Assembly (NCBI RefSeq): GCF_019279795.1
Contig: NC_056733.1
Coordinates: forward strand, 1,117,400,682-1,117,464,681
Reading direction: 5' to 3'
Source of the DNA: Protopterus annectens
Taxonomy: Eukaryota; Chordata; Ceratodontiformes; Protopteridae
Length of the DNA: 64,000 nucleotides
Made by a program: the position numbers and the translations under genes. The notes under the pieces were generated by a model. It was given only the letters and a program-made list of their open reading frames with translations. It was not told the origin of the DNA and did no database searches. Positions 21,736-33,670 of this stretch are shown one piece after another. Each line of letters begins with the position of its first letter. Positions within the stretch are counted from its first letter, which is position 1.

Positions 21736-23641
21736 CTTTCCCCTTTGCATGCCAAGCAAGACTCAAATGGCAGCACCCTTAGGAGGAAAACTGGCATTAT
21801 TTTCAAAAAATTGGCATATTGTCACAAAAGACAAATGGATCCTTGACATTGTAAACAGAGGCTACAGATTCCATTTTCACACCCTTCCAAAAATGAGAGA
21901 CATGCCAAACCTGCCACACTATCAAAGGGCAGAGGCACAAAGGCAAATTACAGATCTTATAGACTTGAAAGCTATTCAAGAGGTACTTAGCACGAACAAG
22001 GTCAAGGTTTTTATTCCAGACTATTCCTGGTACCAAGGAAGGGAAAAGATTGGAGACCTATTCTGGACCTATCCATCCTAAACACATTTCTACTTGTACC
22101 AAAATTCAAGATTCTCACTCTACAGCAGCTTCTTCCCATGCTGGGCAAGGAGTCTTGGCTGGTAACATTGGACCTCAAGGAGGCATACCTGCATGTCCCA
22201 ATCAGACAAAATTGCAGAAGATACCTCAGATTTCTTGCAGGTTCAACCCATTATCAATTCTCTGCATTGCCCTTTGGCTTATCTACTGCGCCCAGAGTAT
22301 TCACGAAATGCCTGGCATCAGTAATTGCGTACTGCAGACTTCAAGGGATACAAATATACCCATATTTGGACGACTGCCTGATCCAAGTGGACAGCAAGCA
22401 CATTCTTCTGAAACATCTGGCTTATGTAATAATGTTGTTGAACTCTCTGGGATACACAGTCAACAAAAAGAAATCAAGACTAATACCCTCTCGAAAGATC
22501 GTTTTCCTGGGTGCCAACTTGGACACAAACACCCAGATGGCCTACCTCACGCCAGAGAAGCAGGGGCAACTAACTCAATACTTCAGAACACTAGCAAATT
22601 GCACCAGGCTGACTGCAAGGAAAATCCTGCAGGCTCTGGGATTCATGGCATCTTGCATCTTACTAATCCCATGTGCAAAGCTGCATATGAGAAAACTTCA
22701 ATGGTACCTGAAAAACCTATGGTCTCAACACAGCCACAGTTTGGAAACAATAATACCACTTATTCCATGTCTACAAAAGGAATTTCTGTGGTGGGCTCAA
22801 GCATGCCAAGCAAACACAGGTCTTCCATTCAGCAAGCCTCAAACAAATCAAGTCATCACTACAGACGCCTCGGACTATGCCTGGGGGGGCGCACATGGCA
22901 GATCGGTGCATTCAGGGCAAATGGTCCCAAAAAGAAAAGCGCCTTCACATCAATCAAAAGGAAATGCTAGCAGTAATAAATGCTATTATAGCTTTCAAAG
23001 ACCTTCTGCAACCAGCTCAACTATTGATAAGAACAGACAACACCACAGTTATGTGGTACATCAACAAACAGGGAGGAACACATTCATACCCCCTATGCAG
23101 ACTGGCCATGTCCCTTTGGAACATGGCCATGGACTTACAAATCGAACTTCAAACACAGTACTTGCCAGGCAAGGAAAACACCCTGGCAGACAACCTAAGC
23201 AGAAATATGACAGATCCACACGAATGGAAGTTGCATCCAAAAGTTTTTACAGAAATAATCCAAGCATGGGGAAGGCCAGACATAGATCGCTTTGCCTCCC
23301 ACAAAAATCACCAATTGACAAAATTCTGCTCAAGAATTTTCCATCCAAAGGCCTGGAGAGTGGACGCTCTCTCTTTCAGTTGGACATCAATGACAGTTCA
23401 TGCCTTCCCACCTCTTCCTCTGCTGCCGAAAGTTCTATTGAAAACCAGAGCAGACAGACCAAAGATGATTCTCATTGCTCCAGACTGGCCAGGACAACAC
23501 TGGTACCCACTCCTGAGGAGCCTGACACATTCCCCACCATGGACCCTGCATCTAATGCCTCTTCTCCTGACTCAGCACAGCTTCAAAACTCTTCACAGCC
23601 AGCTAAAAACACTCAATCTAGCCGCATGGAAGATTCCTTAG
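21640..23641 (+). pseudogene. DIRS B ORF2: RT, RNase H and putative methyltransferase domain
   Basis: GGKLALFSKNWH opens the RT. A shift near 22070 is followed by LVTLDLKEAYLHVPIRQ, FSALPFGLSTAPRVFTKCL and catalytic YPYLDDCL. RNase H has TTDASDYAWGG, then a shift in a run of seven G (near 22890), RTDNTTVMWYINKQGG and ADNLSR. The end carries DRFASHKN, HAFPPLPL and IAPDWPGQHW. Relative to the gag tail it is in the +1 phase. Confidence 0.85.
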
Positions 23642-24680
23642 CATCACAACAGACCCTACTCTCCAAGGAGGTCAGGATGTCATTTTGGAGGCTAGAAGGC
23701 CGTCAGCTAGAAAAGCTTACGCCACAAAATGGAAACGGTTTTGTGTCTGGAATGAGAAAAAGGGTCAGGATCCTGGAAAACTGAATTTACCTCAAATACT
23801 ACAGTATCTAGCTGAGCTGCTAAGCAGTGGACTTTCATTCTCCTCCATCAGAATCCATGCCTCAGCCATTTCTGCAGAATACAACACTGATCCACCCTTA
23901 TTTTCTCACCCTCTCTTAAGACAGTTCCTCAGAGGGGCTAAGAATCTAAGAACCCCAAGGAAACAACCAATACCTGCTTGGGATCTCAATTTCATTCTGG
24001 AAAAACTGACCTTGCCTCCCTTTGAGCCAGCTGCTTCATCAGATTTGCAATATGTATCCAGGAAAACAGCTTTCCTTCTGGCTATTACCTCAGCTCATAG
24101 AGTTTCAGAACTACAAGCTCTCATGGCTGTGCAGCCTTTTATCATCTTCCATCAGGACAGAGTTTCCTTATGAACCAACCCGTCCTTTATGCCTAAAGTG
24201 GTATCCAGGGTAGCTTTGAATCAGGCCATACACTTACCTACCTTTTATCCTAATCCTCAAAACAAAGGGGAGAGATTACTACATTCCTTGGACATCCACA
24301 GACAACTGCGTTATTATTTGGACAGAACAAAGCCTTTCAGAAAATCAGAACAGCTCTTTGTGTCCTATGCTGTAGGAGCTCAAGGAAAGCCAATTTTCAA
24401 ACAGACAATCTCAAAATGGATAGCCCACTGCATACGCTTTTGCTATTCTTTTCATGGCAAAACTGTACCTACAGGCATCAGATCTCACTCCACAAGGGCC
24501 ACAGCTACCTCCGCAGCTTTCCTCAGAGGAGTTCCTACCAAAGATATTTTGGAAGCAGCCACTTGGAGTTCTGTGCATACCTTCTCCAAGCACTACCACC
24601 TACCATTATACTCCAAAACTAGAGCAGGCTTTGCCACTGCAGTCTTGCAGGGCATCCTGGCTCCTCCTAGTGCCACCTAG
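23620..24680 (+). pseudogene. DIRS B ORF3, tyrosine recombinase
   Basis: After a shift near 23690 it reads ARRPSARKAYATKWKRF, SAHRVSELQAL (catalytic Arg kept), DIHRQLRYYLDRTK, HSTR and ATWSSVHTFSKHY with the nucleophilic Tyr. One in-frame TGA at 24171-24173 replaces the Arg of RVS(L/M)RTNP. Otherwise the frame is open to 24680, so only two lesions separate it from a full-length enzyme. Confidence 0.87.
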
Positions 24681-24714
24681 TGCCTACCACCCCTTTCTTA
24701 GCTTTGGGATTCTA

Positions 24715-24811
24715 CCCATCTGTTATGACTGCAGCTGTATGCACGATGAACATAGTACAGTTTTGTACCTACCATAAATGTAGATGTTCGAGTGCTAATA
24801 CAGCTGCAGTC
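24715..24811 (+). repeat. Internal complementary region of DIRS B
   Basis: It is the reverse complement of both ends, joined at GAACAT|AGTAC (24753/24754). Confidence 0.88.
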
Positions 24812-24993
24812 CAGGTTTCCCTCCCTCCTTCCCCTCTTGGGACAGGCCTATGGGCTAACACCTCCTCATACAACTTGATTGGGGTATTCATTTATGGTGT
24901 ATTTGCTTGCAACTACTGTATTTTGATTATATTGCATTGTTTTATTACACAAATTTATGTATTGCCTTCCTTTTGGGGGCACCTGACATCTGG

Positions 24994-25207
24994 GGCAAGA
25001 AAAACTGAAGAAAATGGCGTTGGCTGGTTCCTTTATACCCCTGTCGTACTTGACGTCAGGGAAGAAGCGATGACAACTGACGCCGGACCTAGACTTTGGA
25101 ATTTGGCTGACTGAGGACCCGCCTGACGGCAGGAGAACCCATCTGTTATGACTGCAGCTGTATTAGCACTCGAACATCTACATTTATGGTAGGTACAAAA
25201 CTGTACT
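24994..25207 (-). repeat. Right inverted terminal repeat of DIRS B
   Basis: Inverted copy of 19627-19808 with an outer extension ending CAAAACTGTACT. It contains an inward TATA box at 25032-25037 on the minus strand. Confidence 0.9.
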
Positions 25208-26939
25208 TTTTTCATTGTCTGCTTTGCATTCTGTTCGACACACATTTTATGTTGCATGCTTCTACTTCCTCAGTTAATTATTTTAACCATGCACTTTACA
25301 GTTTTACTTAACTCTGCATATGTTTACAGCTTTTTAAAGGCCAGGTCTACTTTTTCTAAAAGCGTATCCTTTGTTTGATCACTTTTGTACCAGAAACATT
25401 TGTAATCTAGCTCTACGAAATTAATGACAGTGTACCAAACTCAGTCCTTGGCTGCATTTCTTAGCTCAGCAACATACTTGCTTGTGATTTCTGTTGACCC
25501 TTGATTCATTGTAACACGTTATGGATAAGTAATTTGCAAGTTTTTAGGCTGACAGGATCTCTTAAAATTTTCTCTGTTTATTAATATTTTCTGTTGTTGT
25601 TTATGAGAGGAAAAAGTATTAAGTATCTTCAAAACTTCATTCCCCGCAACTTCTAGAAAAGTGGCATGCTGTTTCTATAAGACTTTTCAGATATTTTGCT
25701 TACAGTGAAAAAAAATGAATTGCAGGATCCATAGTTTTCATTTTTCTTTTAAATTGTTTCACTGCAGGATGAATCCTAGTGGCTGCCATCTCATGAAAGA
25801 ATTAGATTTTCTAAGAACTTCTCACAAGTTATGCAAATGAAGAACAAAATAGTTGCCTTATTTTAAAAAAAAGAATGATTTTCAAATTACCTGTTTTTCT
25901 GAACTTAGTACTGTTCAGAAGCTCCAAACAAATGTACATGTTCGGTTCTGACACCATTTAGCATTATAATGTTTATCAGGCTATTCCCATCTGACTTGAA
26001 CAGAGCTGTTGACCTGCATTGTTTTCAGCTGAAGATCTGAGCTAAAGAATGCAAAGTTGGTACACTACAATGCTGTTTTACAAGAGGTAAAATAATTTGT
26101 GCTGAAATAAATGAAGCAACAAGGCGCATGCTTTTAATAAGTAAGTGGAATTGCCAGTATACAGCTGAAAGCATTAACAGATAAAATGTGTGCTAGTTAA
26201 AATATGAGTTAAATTATAAATCAGAATTAGAAATAATAACAGAATACACACTGGCAGTAGTGGCTATGAAAGAGAAAGCCATTTGAGAATGGACATACAG
26301 AATTGCGATAGGCCAAATGCAGAATGGCAAGAAGAGGTGTACAATATTTATTCAGGATTGCAGAAACTGCTAGAAAAGATCAGTTTTCTAAAATGTGTAT
26401 ATGCAGAAACACTTACATGCTGTTGAAAAGAAATATGAAAATGGACTGTTTATTTGTGCCATCAAACTGAAAAACTGTGATATTTTGATATCTGAAAATG
26501 CATTTGAAGCAGTGAGGCTTGGATGCAAGTTAGCTTGTTGTCAAGAAATACTGAACAATAATGGACAACAAAAGGAATGTAAAGTAGGTAAAGGTGGAGA
26601 GTATGATATGTTGCCTCACTTCATTTCTAAAGAGCTGGTACTACATGTCTGAGAAGAGAGAATGTGTTATTGTCAGTCACACCTTTATTCTCAATGATGG
26701 GTCAGATCCAATGTATCAGATATATCTTGGCTTTTTCAAAAGCTTAAGGTCTTCAGCAAAGCTTGTGGGCATCCTTCCCCTGCCCATAATGCAGTTTGCC
26801 AATTTCCCCACATCTCATTTGCCACGCCGTGAGAAGGATCATCTAGCAAGCTCTGGGCTAAGTTTTCTATTATTATTACTATCTTGATTCTTTGTTCTGT
26901 CATTTGTGTGTCCTTTAGAGTTAAAAATGTTTCCCTTTT

Positions 26940-26941
<2 letters not shown>
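25208..26941. other. Unassigned stretch right of DIRS B
   Basis: AT-rich. Two open frames (26395-26652 and 26594-26887) have no motif I recognise and I do not call them genes. Confidence 0.4.

Positions 26942-27031
<90 letters not shown>
26942..27031. repeat. Compound (TG)n(TA)n microsatellite
   Basis: A TG run to about 26994 passes directly into a TA run. Confidence 0.95.
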
Positions 27032-27033
<2 letters not shown>

Positions 27034-27270
27034 TATATAGGTTTACATTCATTTAGTTGAATTTCTTAATGCCGAACAGTCGGAATGTCATGAAAAACAC
27101 CAAATTCAACAACATTTCCCGCCCGCCTCCCCCTAAACAAAGCGGCCACCATGGGTAAAAAGGGGGGTTATATTTTGCAATTGCAACAATTGCAATCACT
27201 TTTTGGGATTTTGCCACACTTGTTGAACAAAACCTGATTGCCTATCCACTGCAAAATCATGCATCATATG
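27032..27270. other. Unassigned insert between two (TA)n runs
   Basis: It contains a small palindrome TTGCAATTGCAA and a GC-rich CCCGCCCGCCTCCCCC stretch. The TA-run borders could indicate a mobile element that targets TA repeats, but no terminal repeats are evident. Confidence 0.3.

Positions 27271-27352
<82 letters not shown>
27271..27352. repeat. (TA)n microsatellite, interrupted
   Basis: TA repeats with ATTAT and ACATACAT interruptions. Confidence 0.93.
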
Positions 27353-27355
<3 letters not shown>

Positions 27356-27765
27356 GGTTTAGGTAGGTACTAGGCTATCATCCCAAGGGCCTATGTAAGC
27401 CTAGCCAGCAAGGTACCATAGCTTACACCACCCAAGAAAGTTATTTTCCTGTGCCACTGTCCAGCAGAGACACAGAAGTGATCCCCGGGGTGTATTTCCT
27501 ATTTCCCATCCACTCATCAAGATTTTTCTTGAAGAGTGCTAATGAAGAACTTTGCTTGACATAGATGGGTAGCTTGTTCCAGAGTATAGGAAGTCTCTGG
27601 GACAGGAATCTATCCCTCCAGCGTGTTCTGTTTATTGTGGTGACAAGGTTTAGGTCCCTAGAGCATGTAGCTTGGAGGGATTGGGATTTCTTTAGGTGTA
27701 GCATGTCAAACAGCTCTGGGTTTGACATAGCTTTATATGTTAGGCAATATGCTATGGAGTAAAGC
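27353..27765 (-). pseudogene. CR1-like LINE 3' end, 5'-truncated
   Basis: The minus-strand ORF encodes NRTRWRDRFLSQRLPILWN and EWMGNRKYTPGITSVSLLDS, ending GTGK. The 3' tail (GGCTAGGCTTACATAGGCCC, CTAGTACCTACCTAAACC) matches LINE-1. It is the same family as 5709-7005 and 29971-31065; most of the element is missing. Confidence 0.8.
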
Positions 27766-27860
27766 TGTAGTTTTGTATATAATTATATATTTTATATATA
27801 ATTTCCTCCTGTAGTTGTGTGTATTTTGTCTCTGTTCATTTTTTTCCTTTTCTGTTAGCG

Positions 27861-28022
27861 TCCGTTTAAGTTAGAGGATGTCTACCTCACACCCATTAAA
27901 GTTAGAGGGTATTCCTTTTAATAGTGTATTTTAGTTGTTTCTTCCTCTCTAGTACTGGTTAATGTCCATTTTAGTTAGAAGGCATCTGTCCTAAGTCTGT
28001 TTAAGGTAGACAACTCACCCCC
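27861..28022 (+). repeat. Imperfect short repeats upstream of DIRS G gag
   Basis: Four units share a core like GTCC(G/A)TTTWAGTTAGAGG (near 27861, 27891, 27963 and 28003). They may be part of the G leader. Confidence 0.4.
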
Positions 28023-28118
28023 TACCCTGTTGCTGTTGTTTTTGTTGTTAAAAAAAAGTCTTCTCCTTCTTTAATTAGTTGATGTGCTGTTGGTTAGTTT
28101 TTTGTGGGTGTACTCTGC

Positions 28119-31100
28119 CAGTGTGCCTCAAAAGGAAGGAAAGCCTTTAGGTTTTAAAAAATCTGAAAAGTACAGTAAAAAGATGCCCCTCGGTGACACA
28201 CACAGTTTGAGTGTATTTTTTGGGACCCCTTTAGCAGCAGGAGTCCTGTTCCATGTGCCATGCTTTCAACCAGAGAGCAGTTATGGAACATAAAAATAAG
28301 TTGATTTTGAAGGGGTTATTGAAATCCCCATTTTTTGTGGCTATTTCCCCTGCTTCCCTCCTCTCCGAAATTGGGCAAGTCTGAAAGAGCAGGAAAACGA
28401 CATTCTCCATCTCTGAAATCCTCTTCGGAGCCAAAATCAAAACAACTGAATATGTCTGCTCTGACAGAATCTTCGGAGCAGACAGGAACTTTTAGATCAA
28501 GGACTTTATTTGAGCAGAAAACATCTCCAGCTCTGAAGTCCACTACTGACTCCTCGGCTCAGAAGGACCCATTGCCTTCTAAGTACCAATATCAGAGCCA
28601 GTCTCCATCCTTGGAACTGATTACCTCTCAGCTCCCTTCTCCATTTTTGACCAGACGCAGATCACTAATGATGTCTATCAGATCAACTAGGAGTCTCTCA
28701 GATGAAGATGTGGATAGGGTGGTGCTGGGGCTTCTAAAGACACCTGCTTTGGCCAAGTTACTTTTGGATCTGAACCCAAAGGAGTCAGGTCTGACGCAAC
28801 ATTCCCTGTCATTACCTGCTCCATCTCCGATCCATCCTTAGGTTTCAGAGCTGTAAGACTCCGATATCCAACTGGTGTCTGTATCAGGTCTGGGACCCGT
28901 TGGCTCCTCGGATCCAGTATCTGCCCTGAGTGTTTCTGCACAGTTGGAGCAGGAGACCTCTGGGAGCTGACACTCATGTGTCTGGTCCTCGGAGAAGGCT
29001 TGGATTTCCTCGGATCCGACCCTGCCTCTCAGGACATCGACGCTGATGGGTTTGGCTCCCACCTCATCTTCAGAGCCTCTGTCTTCTGCTCCACAGAATC
29101 CTTTGGCCCCGACATCTGGTTTGTCGGTTCCAGGGAGTTCTTTGGGGTGGAGGTGGTCTGCTTTTGAAGTCATGAGGAGGGGGAATGACTTCTCCCCATT
29201 CTCAGGCACAGTCCTACTTGCTTCTTCCTCACTTATCAGCACAGATGTCTTTACCTTCTCACTCCCATCCACAGGGCCCCAGTGATCCCAGACCTCAAGA
29301 TGTCCCCCAGGGGACCCCCCCCTTCTGAAATTTCCCCAGAATATCCCACTGAGGAAGTCCCTCGGAAGAGATCTTGCAAGAGAAAGCATCTGGACTCCCC
29401 AGAGGAGTCTGTCATTTACGATACCAACCTCAATGAAGCAGAAGGGACCCCATGGTTGCCTCCTGAGAACGTCTCCTTTGGAGACATCCTAGAAATTTTA
29501 ATTGGCAGTCCTCGTCCCCTTCGGCCAAGGAGTCGGTATACCTGAAGGCCTTCGGATTTCACCCTTCAACCTCTTGGGTGACACCGCCTTCCGATGAGCT
29601 TATTGAGTTAATCTCTCAAAAGGCTTGGGAGACCCCAGATTCTATAGAACCCATTCCTAGGAGTCCAAATAAGTATGTTGCAACCCCTAAGGATCAAGCT
29701 TTCCTAATAAAATATGTAGCAGTTGATGCTATGGTCGTGGCAGCTGCCACAAAAAAGGAACTTTCTGAGACCAAATCCTCTATCCATCCTCCTAATAAGA
29801 TTCCAGGACTATGGATAGATAGGGAAGTGCATCTTATCGTCAGTGGCCTTTCCCTTGCAGTCGCTGAACTCTCTCACTCATTTCACCAGCCTTCAGAGGG
29901 ATTTGCTAAGGGAGCTGTGGCTGATGCGGTAGCAGATAAGGTCAACGAATAGCTCACTACCCTCAATTCATAGGTTCATAGGTTCATACTAGGCTATCTG
30001 CCCTAGGGTATTTACAAGCCTAGCCAGAGTGTGTTTGGCTTTCGCCACCCATTTTAAAATGAATTTTGCTATGCCCTTTTTCGAGGTTAGTATACTGTGC
30101 CTCTGTCTAACAGTGACACAGAAGTGATACCCGGAGTAAATCTACGATCTCCCATCCACTCATCAAGATTTCTCTTGAAGAGAGTCAGTGAGGGATTCTG
30201 CCTAACCTGGACTGGGATTTTATTCCAGAGTGAAGGGAGCCTCTGGGTTATGAATCTATCCCTCCAGCATGTCCTATTTATTTCAGTGCTGAGGTTCAAG
30301 TCTCTCGAGCGCGTAGCTCGATGGGATTTGGATTTTCTGAGGTGCAGCATGTCCATTAATTCCGGGTTGGACATGGCTTTATACATCAGGCACAGATCAC
30401 CTCTGAGCAGGCGGTATGCCACTGAGTAGACCTGGAGTTTCTTTAACTGGCAGCATATGGCATCTGTTTGAGCCCTTTGATCCTCTTGGTGAGGTACTTT
30501 TGGGGTCTTTCCAGTTGCTGCAGGTGTCTGGTAAGGTACATCCCAAAAGGGCATTGTACTCAATTATGGGCCTGATGAGGGATGAGTAAAGAGGCACGAT
30601 GACCTCCCCTGATCTAGATGTGAATCCCTTCATGATTAGGTGGGCTATATAAAATGTTTTTCTAACCACTTTGGCCACATGGTTGTCGAATGAGAGATTG
30701 CTATCAACTTGGGTCCTCAGGTCCCTAATTACTTCTTCCGTACTTAATGGATTACCATCTATGTGGTAATTTGTGGGCACTTTGTTTTTGCCGAAGGGGA
30801 TGACTATACACTTTTTGGCATTTAGCTTGAGGCCATGGCTCTGGCACCAGTTGTCTGTTTCTATGAGGCCCTTTTGTAGGATGCTTGTGTCAGCTGGAGA
30901 GTCGATTATGGCGCCCAGTTTGCAGTCATCTGCGAACTTGGTCAGCCACAGTCCTTCCGTGTTGGCCTGTACCCTCCAAGAAATATATACCGAACAAGAG
31001 AGGTCCCAGGACTGAGCCTTGTGGGACGCCACTTGTAACTGGTTTGGAGTCTGACATGGCTCCAGCAATTCAGTTGTTTACTTGTCCATGTGACTCATTT

Positions 31101-31513
31101 AATGTGCAGTAGATGGAGCGAGTAGGGAGGTGTGTTCAGGCATCTCTATCAGGAGACAAACCAGGATGTGTCTTTGTGATTTTGCGGAGCCCTTCAAGTC
31201 TTCCTTTATTGCTCTCTTCAATGGCTCATCTTTCTTTGGGTCTAAAGTAAAAGAAATGCTGACCAGGTGTGAGCAGGAAGGTAAGACCTTGTTTGCTGTA
31301 GGAGTACATTTTCCACACCTACCAGACCATTCACAATGGGTCAGAGAGGTAGTGGAAGGATGTGGATCAAGAATTCACTGAGGTCTTACCAGAACACACA
31401 AGGTGGTAGTTCCCCCAGAGGCAGTGGGAAGATGCTGCCCTTGCGGCAGAGGAGGCCCACAGAATCAGGACTCCAGAGAATCTTTCTTTGGTAGACCTTT
31501 TCAGCACTCCTGA
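28119..31513 (+). pseudogene. DIRS G ORF1, gag-like protein (interrupted)
   Basis: The start aligns with E (MPLGDTHSLSVFFGTPL versus MSITDNHASCVYCLGPL), with the Cys/His cluster lost. It continues through a Ser-rich region rich in TCGG motifs, EEVPRKRSCKRKHLDSPEES, VSFGDILEIL and DAMVVAAATKKELSE. At 29970 it is broken by the CR1 insertion, then resumes near 31073 as AEPFKSSFIALFNG and LTRCEQEGKTLFAVGV. It ends CTCC TGA at 31511-31513. Several indels are present. Confidence 0.7.
29971..31065 (-). mobile_element. CR1-like LINE copy inserted antisense in DIRS G
   Basis: The minus strand encodes VTSGVPQGSVLGPLLFGIYF, then (after a shift) TKFADDCKLGAI, SHGLKLNAKKC and VPLYSSLIRPIIEYN. The C-terminus ends EWMGDRRFTPGITSVSLLD. 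The tail carries ATGAACCTATGAACCT at the 29971 side. CAATTCA flanks it on both sides (29964-29970 and 31066-31072), a 7-bp target duplication. The alignment of the flanks with E gag is continuous across the insertion. It is 5'-truncated within RT. Confidence 0.85.
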
Positions 31514-31559
31514 AAGAGGGCCAGACTGCTTGCTTTTGGAGGCAGTTGGGGGGGGGTGA

Positions 31560-32150
31560 TTGTCACTGCACCTCAAAACCTGGAGAAAGATAAATGACAA
31601 ATGGGTGCAGGACATAACATCCAGGGGATATGTGATTCCCTTCTCCTTCCCCACTCCCTTAAACAAGTCACTTTCAGATGTTCCACCCAGTCAAAAAGAA
31701 CAAGCAATGTTAGAAATTCAAAGTTACTAAGAAAAAGAGTCATCCAGGAAGTCCCCACAGAACAGAGGGGATCTGGGACGTACTCAAAATTCTTTTTAAT
31801 TCCAAAGAAAACAGGGGACACGAGACCAATCTCGGATCTCAGCAAAATAAACAAATTGGTGAAAAAGACCAAATTCCAGGTGGTGACACTGCAGTCAATA
31901 CTTGCATTCCTGGAAAAAGAAATTGGATATGTTCTATAGACCTTCAGGATACATACTACCATATCCTAATTGAAAGGCAATCTAGAAGATTCTTGCTCTT
32001 CCGGCTAGGAGCCAGTCATTTCCAGTTTCAAGCTCTACCCTTTGGTCTCACTACAGCCCCCCAGTGTGTTCACCAAATGCATGGCAGTAGTGTCAGCTCA
32101 ACTGAGACGACAAGGATTCCGAGTGTTTCCATATTTGGGTAATGATTACC
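31560..32150 (+). pseudogene. DIRS G ORF2, RT first part
   Basis: RVIQEVPTEQRGSGTYSKFF, LIPKKTGDTRPISDLSKINK, FQVVTLQSILAFL, then after shifts FRLGASHFQFQALPFGLTTA. It reaches FPYLG, where E has FPYLDD, and is then cut by an insertion. Confidence 0.75.
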
Positions 32151-33000
32151 TTTCTTTTTTGGAACTATGGAAGTAAAGAGAAGAGAAATATGCTACTGGG
32201 GATTTATATTCCCTGGGTGATGTGAGTCTGTGGGCGAATGATTTTGAAAAGTTGGTGAGACTTTTAATCAAAGAGGTGACTCTGTTTCATGATACTAAGC
32301 TTCTTGACAAATATGTGGCTTCTAATCTATCTCCTCATGATCTCAGGGTTGACCGCCTTCCAGCGTTCAAATTCACAGAGGAGGAGTCGGAACTGTTAGA
32401 GGAGTGGAAAATTGTCTCGCTGGCATGCACTTCAGCATGGTTACAGATTTTGATTAAACGTAATCATAGAGCACATGAGACGGTACAGTCGGACATTCTG
32501 CATTTACAAGGGGAGCTCTCAATGGCTGTTCCTAATGAGGTTTTTCTTGAGAAAATGAGAGACATAAAAATCAAAGTGTCCAAAGTGGAAGGGGACGTTA
32601 TCCTTCACAAGAAGCGTAAGCTAGAGCGGGATGTGAAGGATTATGAAAGTAATCAGATTTTCTCTTGGCAGAGAAAGTTTAAAGGGGGCAGAGCTAAGAG
32701 CTAGCAAAGTGAAAGCAGCTCTCGTGCATCGCAAGATTCTTCAGTTTCTTCCAATGAAGCGGCATCCAGCAGTAAGAAGAGTGTCTCATTTGAAAATTTA
32801 AGCATGGAGATGAACAAGACTACGCAGCAACAATGGAGAAGTCCACAGCAATTGAGAGGCAGAGGCCAGAGATGGCAGGGGAAACAAAGGAGGCGGCAAC
32901 ATGAACAACAGAAGGAGAAGGAGATAGTAGAAGTGTGTGTATCTTTGGACATTGGCACAGTACATCCAGGTTCCGGGGACTTTTTGTTTGATAGGATTGT
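32150..33000 (+). mobile_element. Penelope-type ORF1-like segment inserted in DIRS G
   Basis: The open frame 32222-32704 encodes a charged, helical protein: LIKEVTLFHDTKLLDKYVAS, SPHDLRVDRLPAFKF, EEWK, then KKRKLERDVKDYESNQIFSW. This pattern (LRV..P.F, EW, K-rich helix, RD..DY......W) is like the ORF found upstream of Penelope-like RTs in amphibian and fish genomes, as I recall it. A basic RGRGQRWQGKQRRRQ stretch follows. The borders are marked by a diverged duplicate of the RT segment around CATATTTGG (32133 and 33018). Family assignment is moderate. Confidence 0.5.
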
Positions 33001-33670
33001 TGTGTTGGTTTCATATTTGGACAACATTCTCATAACTCCCTCAACCAAGCATCTTCTGCTACAGGCCAGGGACTATACACTTCAGCTTTGCTTCTCCCTC
33101 GGCATTACCATAAATTACGACAAATCTGCTCTAGAGCCATCTCAAAACTTAATATTTGTAGGAGCAGAGATAGATACAGGCATGCTGATAGCAAGACTCC
33201 CACACCACAGTGTGTGTGATCTCCACTTACATGTGAAACTCGTAATCAGGAAAACGTCAGCCACTGCAAAATAAATGCTACAGGTTCTTGGAAGGATGGC
33301 AGCATCTATTGTACTTATTCCCCTAACTTGTCTACATACGAGGATTCTTCAATGGTTACTTTCCACACTATGGTCAATCCTGGAATTACCAGTGTCCCAT
33401 AAGATTCTCCTAACCAACTCCTGCAAGAAAGCTCTCAAGTGGTGGATTCTCTCTCCTTCTGTATATCAAGGCCATCCCTTTACCCCCCCAACCCCAAGCC
33501 ACAGTGACCACGGATGCGTCCCACATACAGTGGGGGACATTATCTGGGGAAACAGTCCAAGGCACCTGGCTGGAACACGAGGCTCACTTGCATGTAAAGG
33601 TACAGATATCTTAGAATTTTCTTTAGTTTTTCATCAGCATCAGAGGTGGTCCAAAGAGCTGTTGCTCAAT
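33000..33670 (+). pseudogene. DIRS G ORF2, RT last part and start of RNase H
   Basis: VSYLDNILITPSTKHLLLQA, IFVGAEIDTG and LQVLGRMAASIVLIPL match E-type RT, with YLDN in place of YLDD. ATVTTDASHIQWGTLSGE begins RNase H. Homology fades near 33670. Confidence 0.75.

Larger units (their letters stand above)
19627..25207 (+). mobile_element. DIRS-like retrotransposon, copy B
   Basis: A 5581-bp element with termini ATGTTC and GTACT, the same organisation as A but clearly diverged (a distinct subfamily). Flanks are TTTG on the left and TTTTTC on the right, consistent with a G|TT target without duplication. Gag is nearly intact; RT-RNase H and recombinase have a few indels and stops. Confidence 0.93.
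28119..33670 (+). mobile_element. DIRS element G (E-like family), truncated and twice interrupted
   Basis: Gag, RT and the start of RNase H align with element E. A CR1 copy sits at 29971-31065 and a Penelope-type segment at about 32150-33000. Homology stops inside RNase H near 33670; no recombinase, internal complementary region or terminal repeat follows. Confidence 0.75.

Noticed and set aside
26395..26887. Possible host exon or small gene
   Set aside because: Two overlapping frames without motifs, splice context or codon bias that I can defend.
27271..27352. CRISPR-like repeat array
   Set aside because: Simple TA microsatellite, no spacers; the window is eukaryotic.
28838..29389. 183-codon minus-strand frame in DIRS G gag
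   Set aside because: Shadow of degraded gag, same composition effect as in E.
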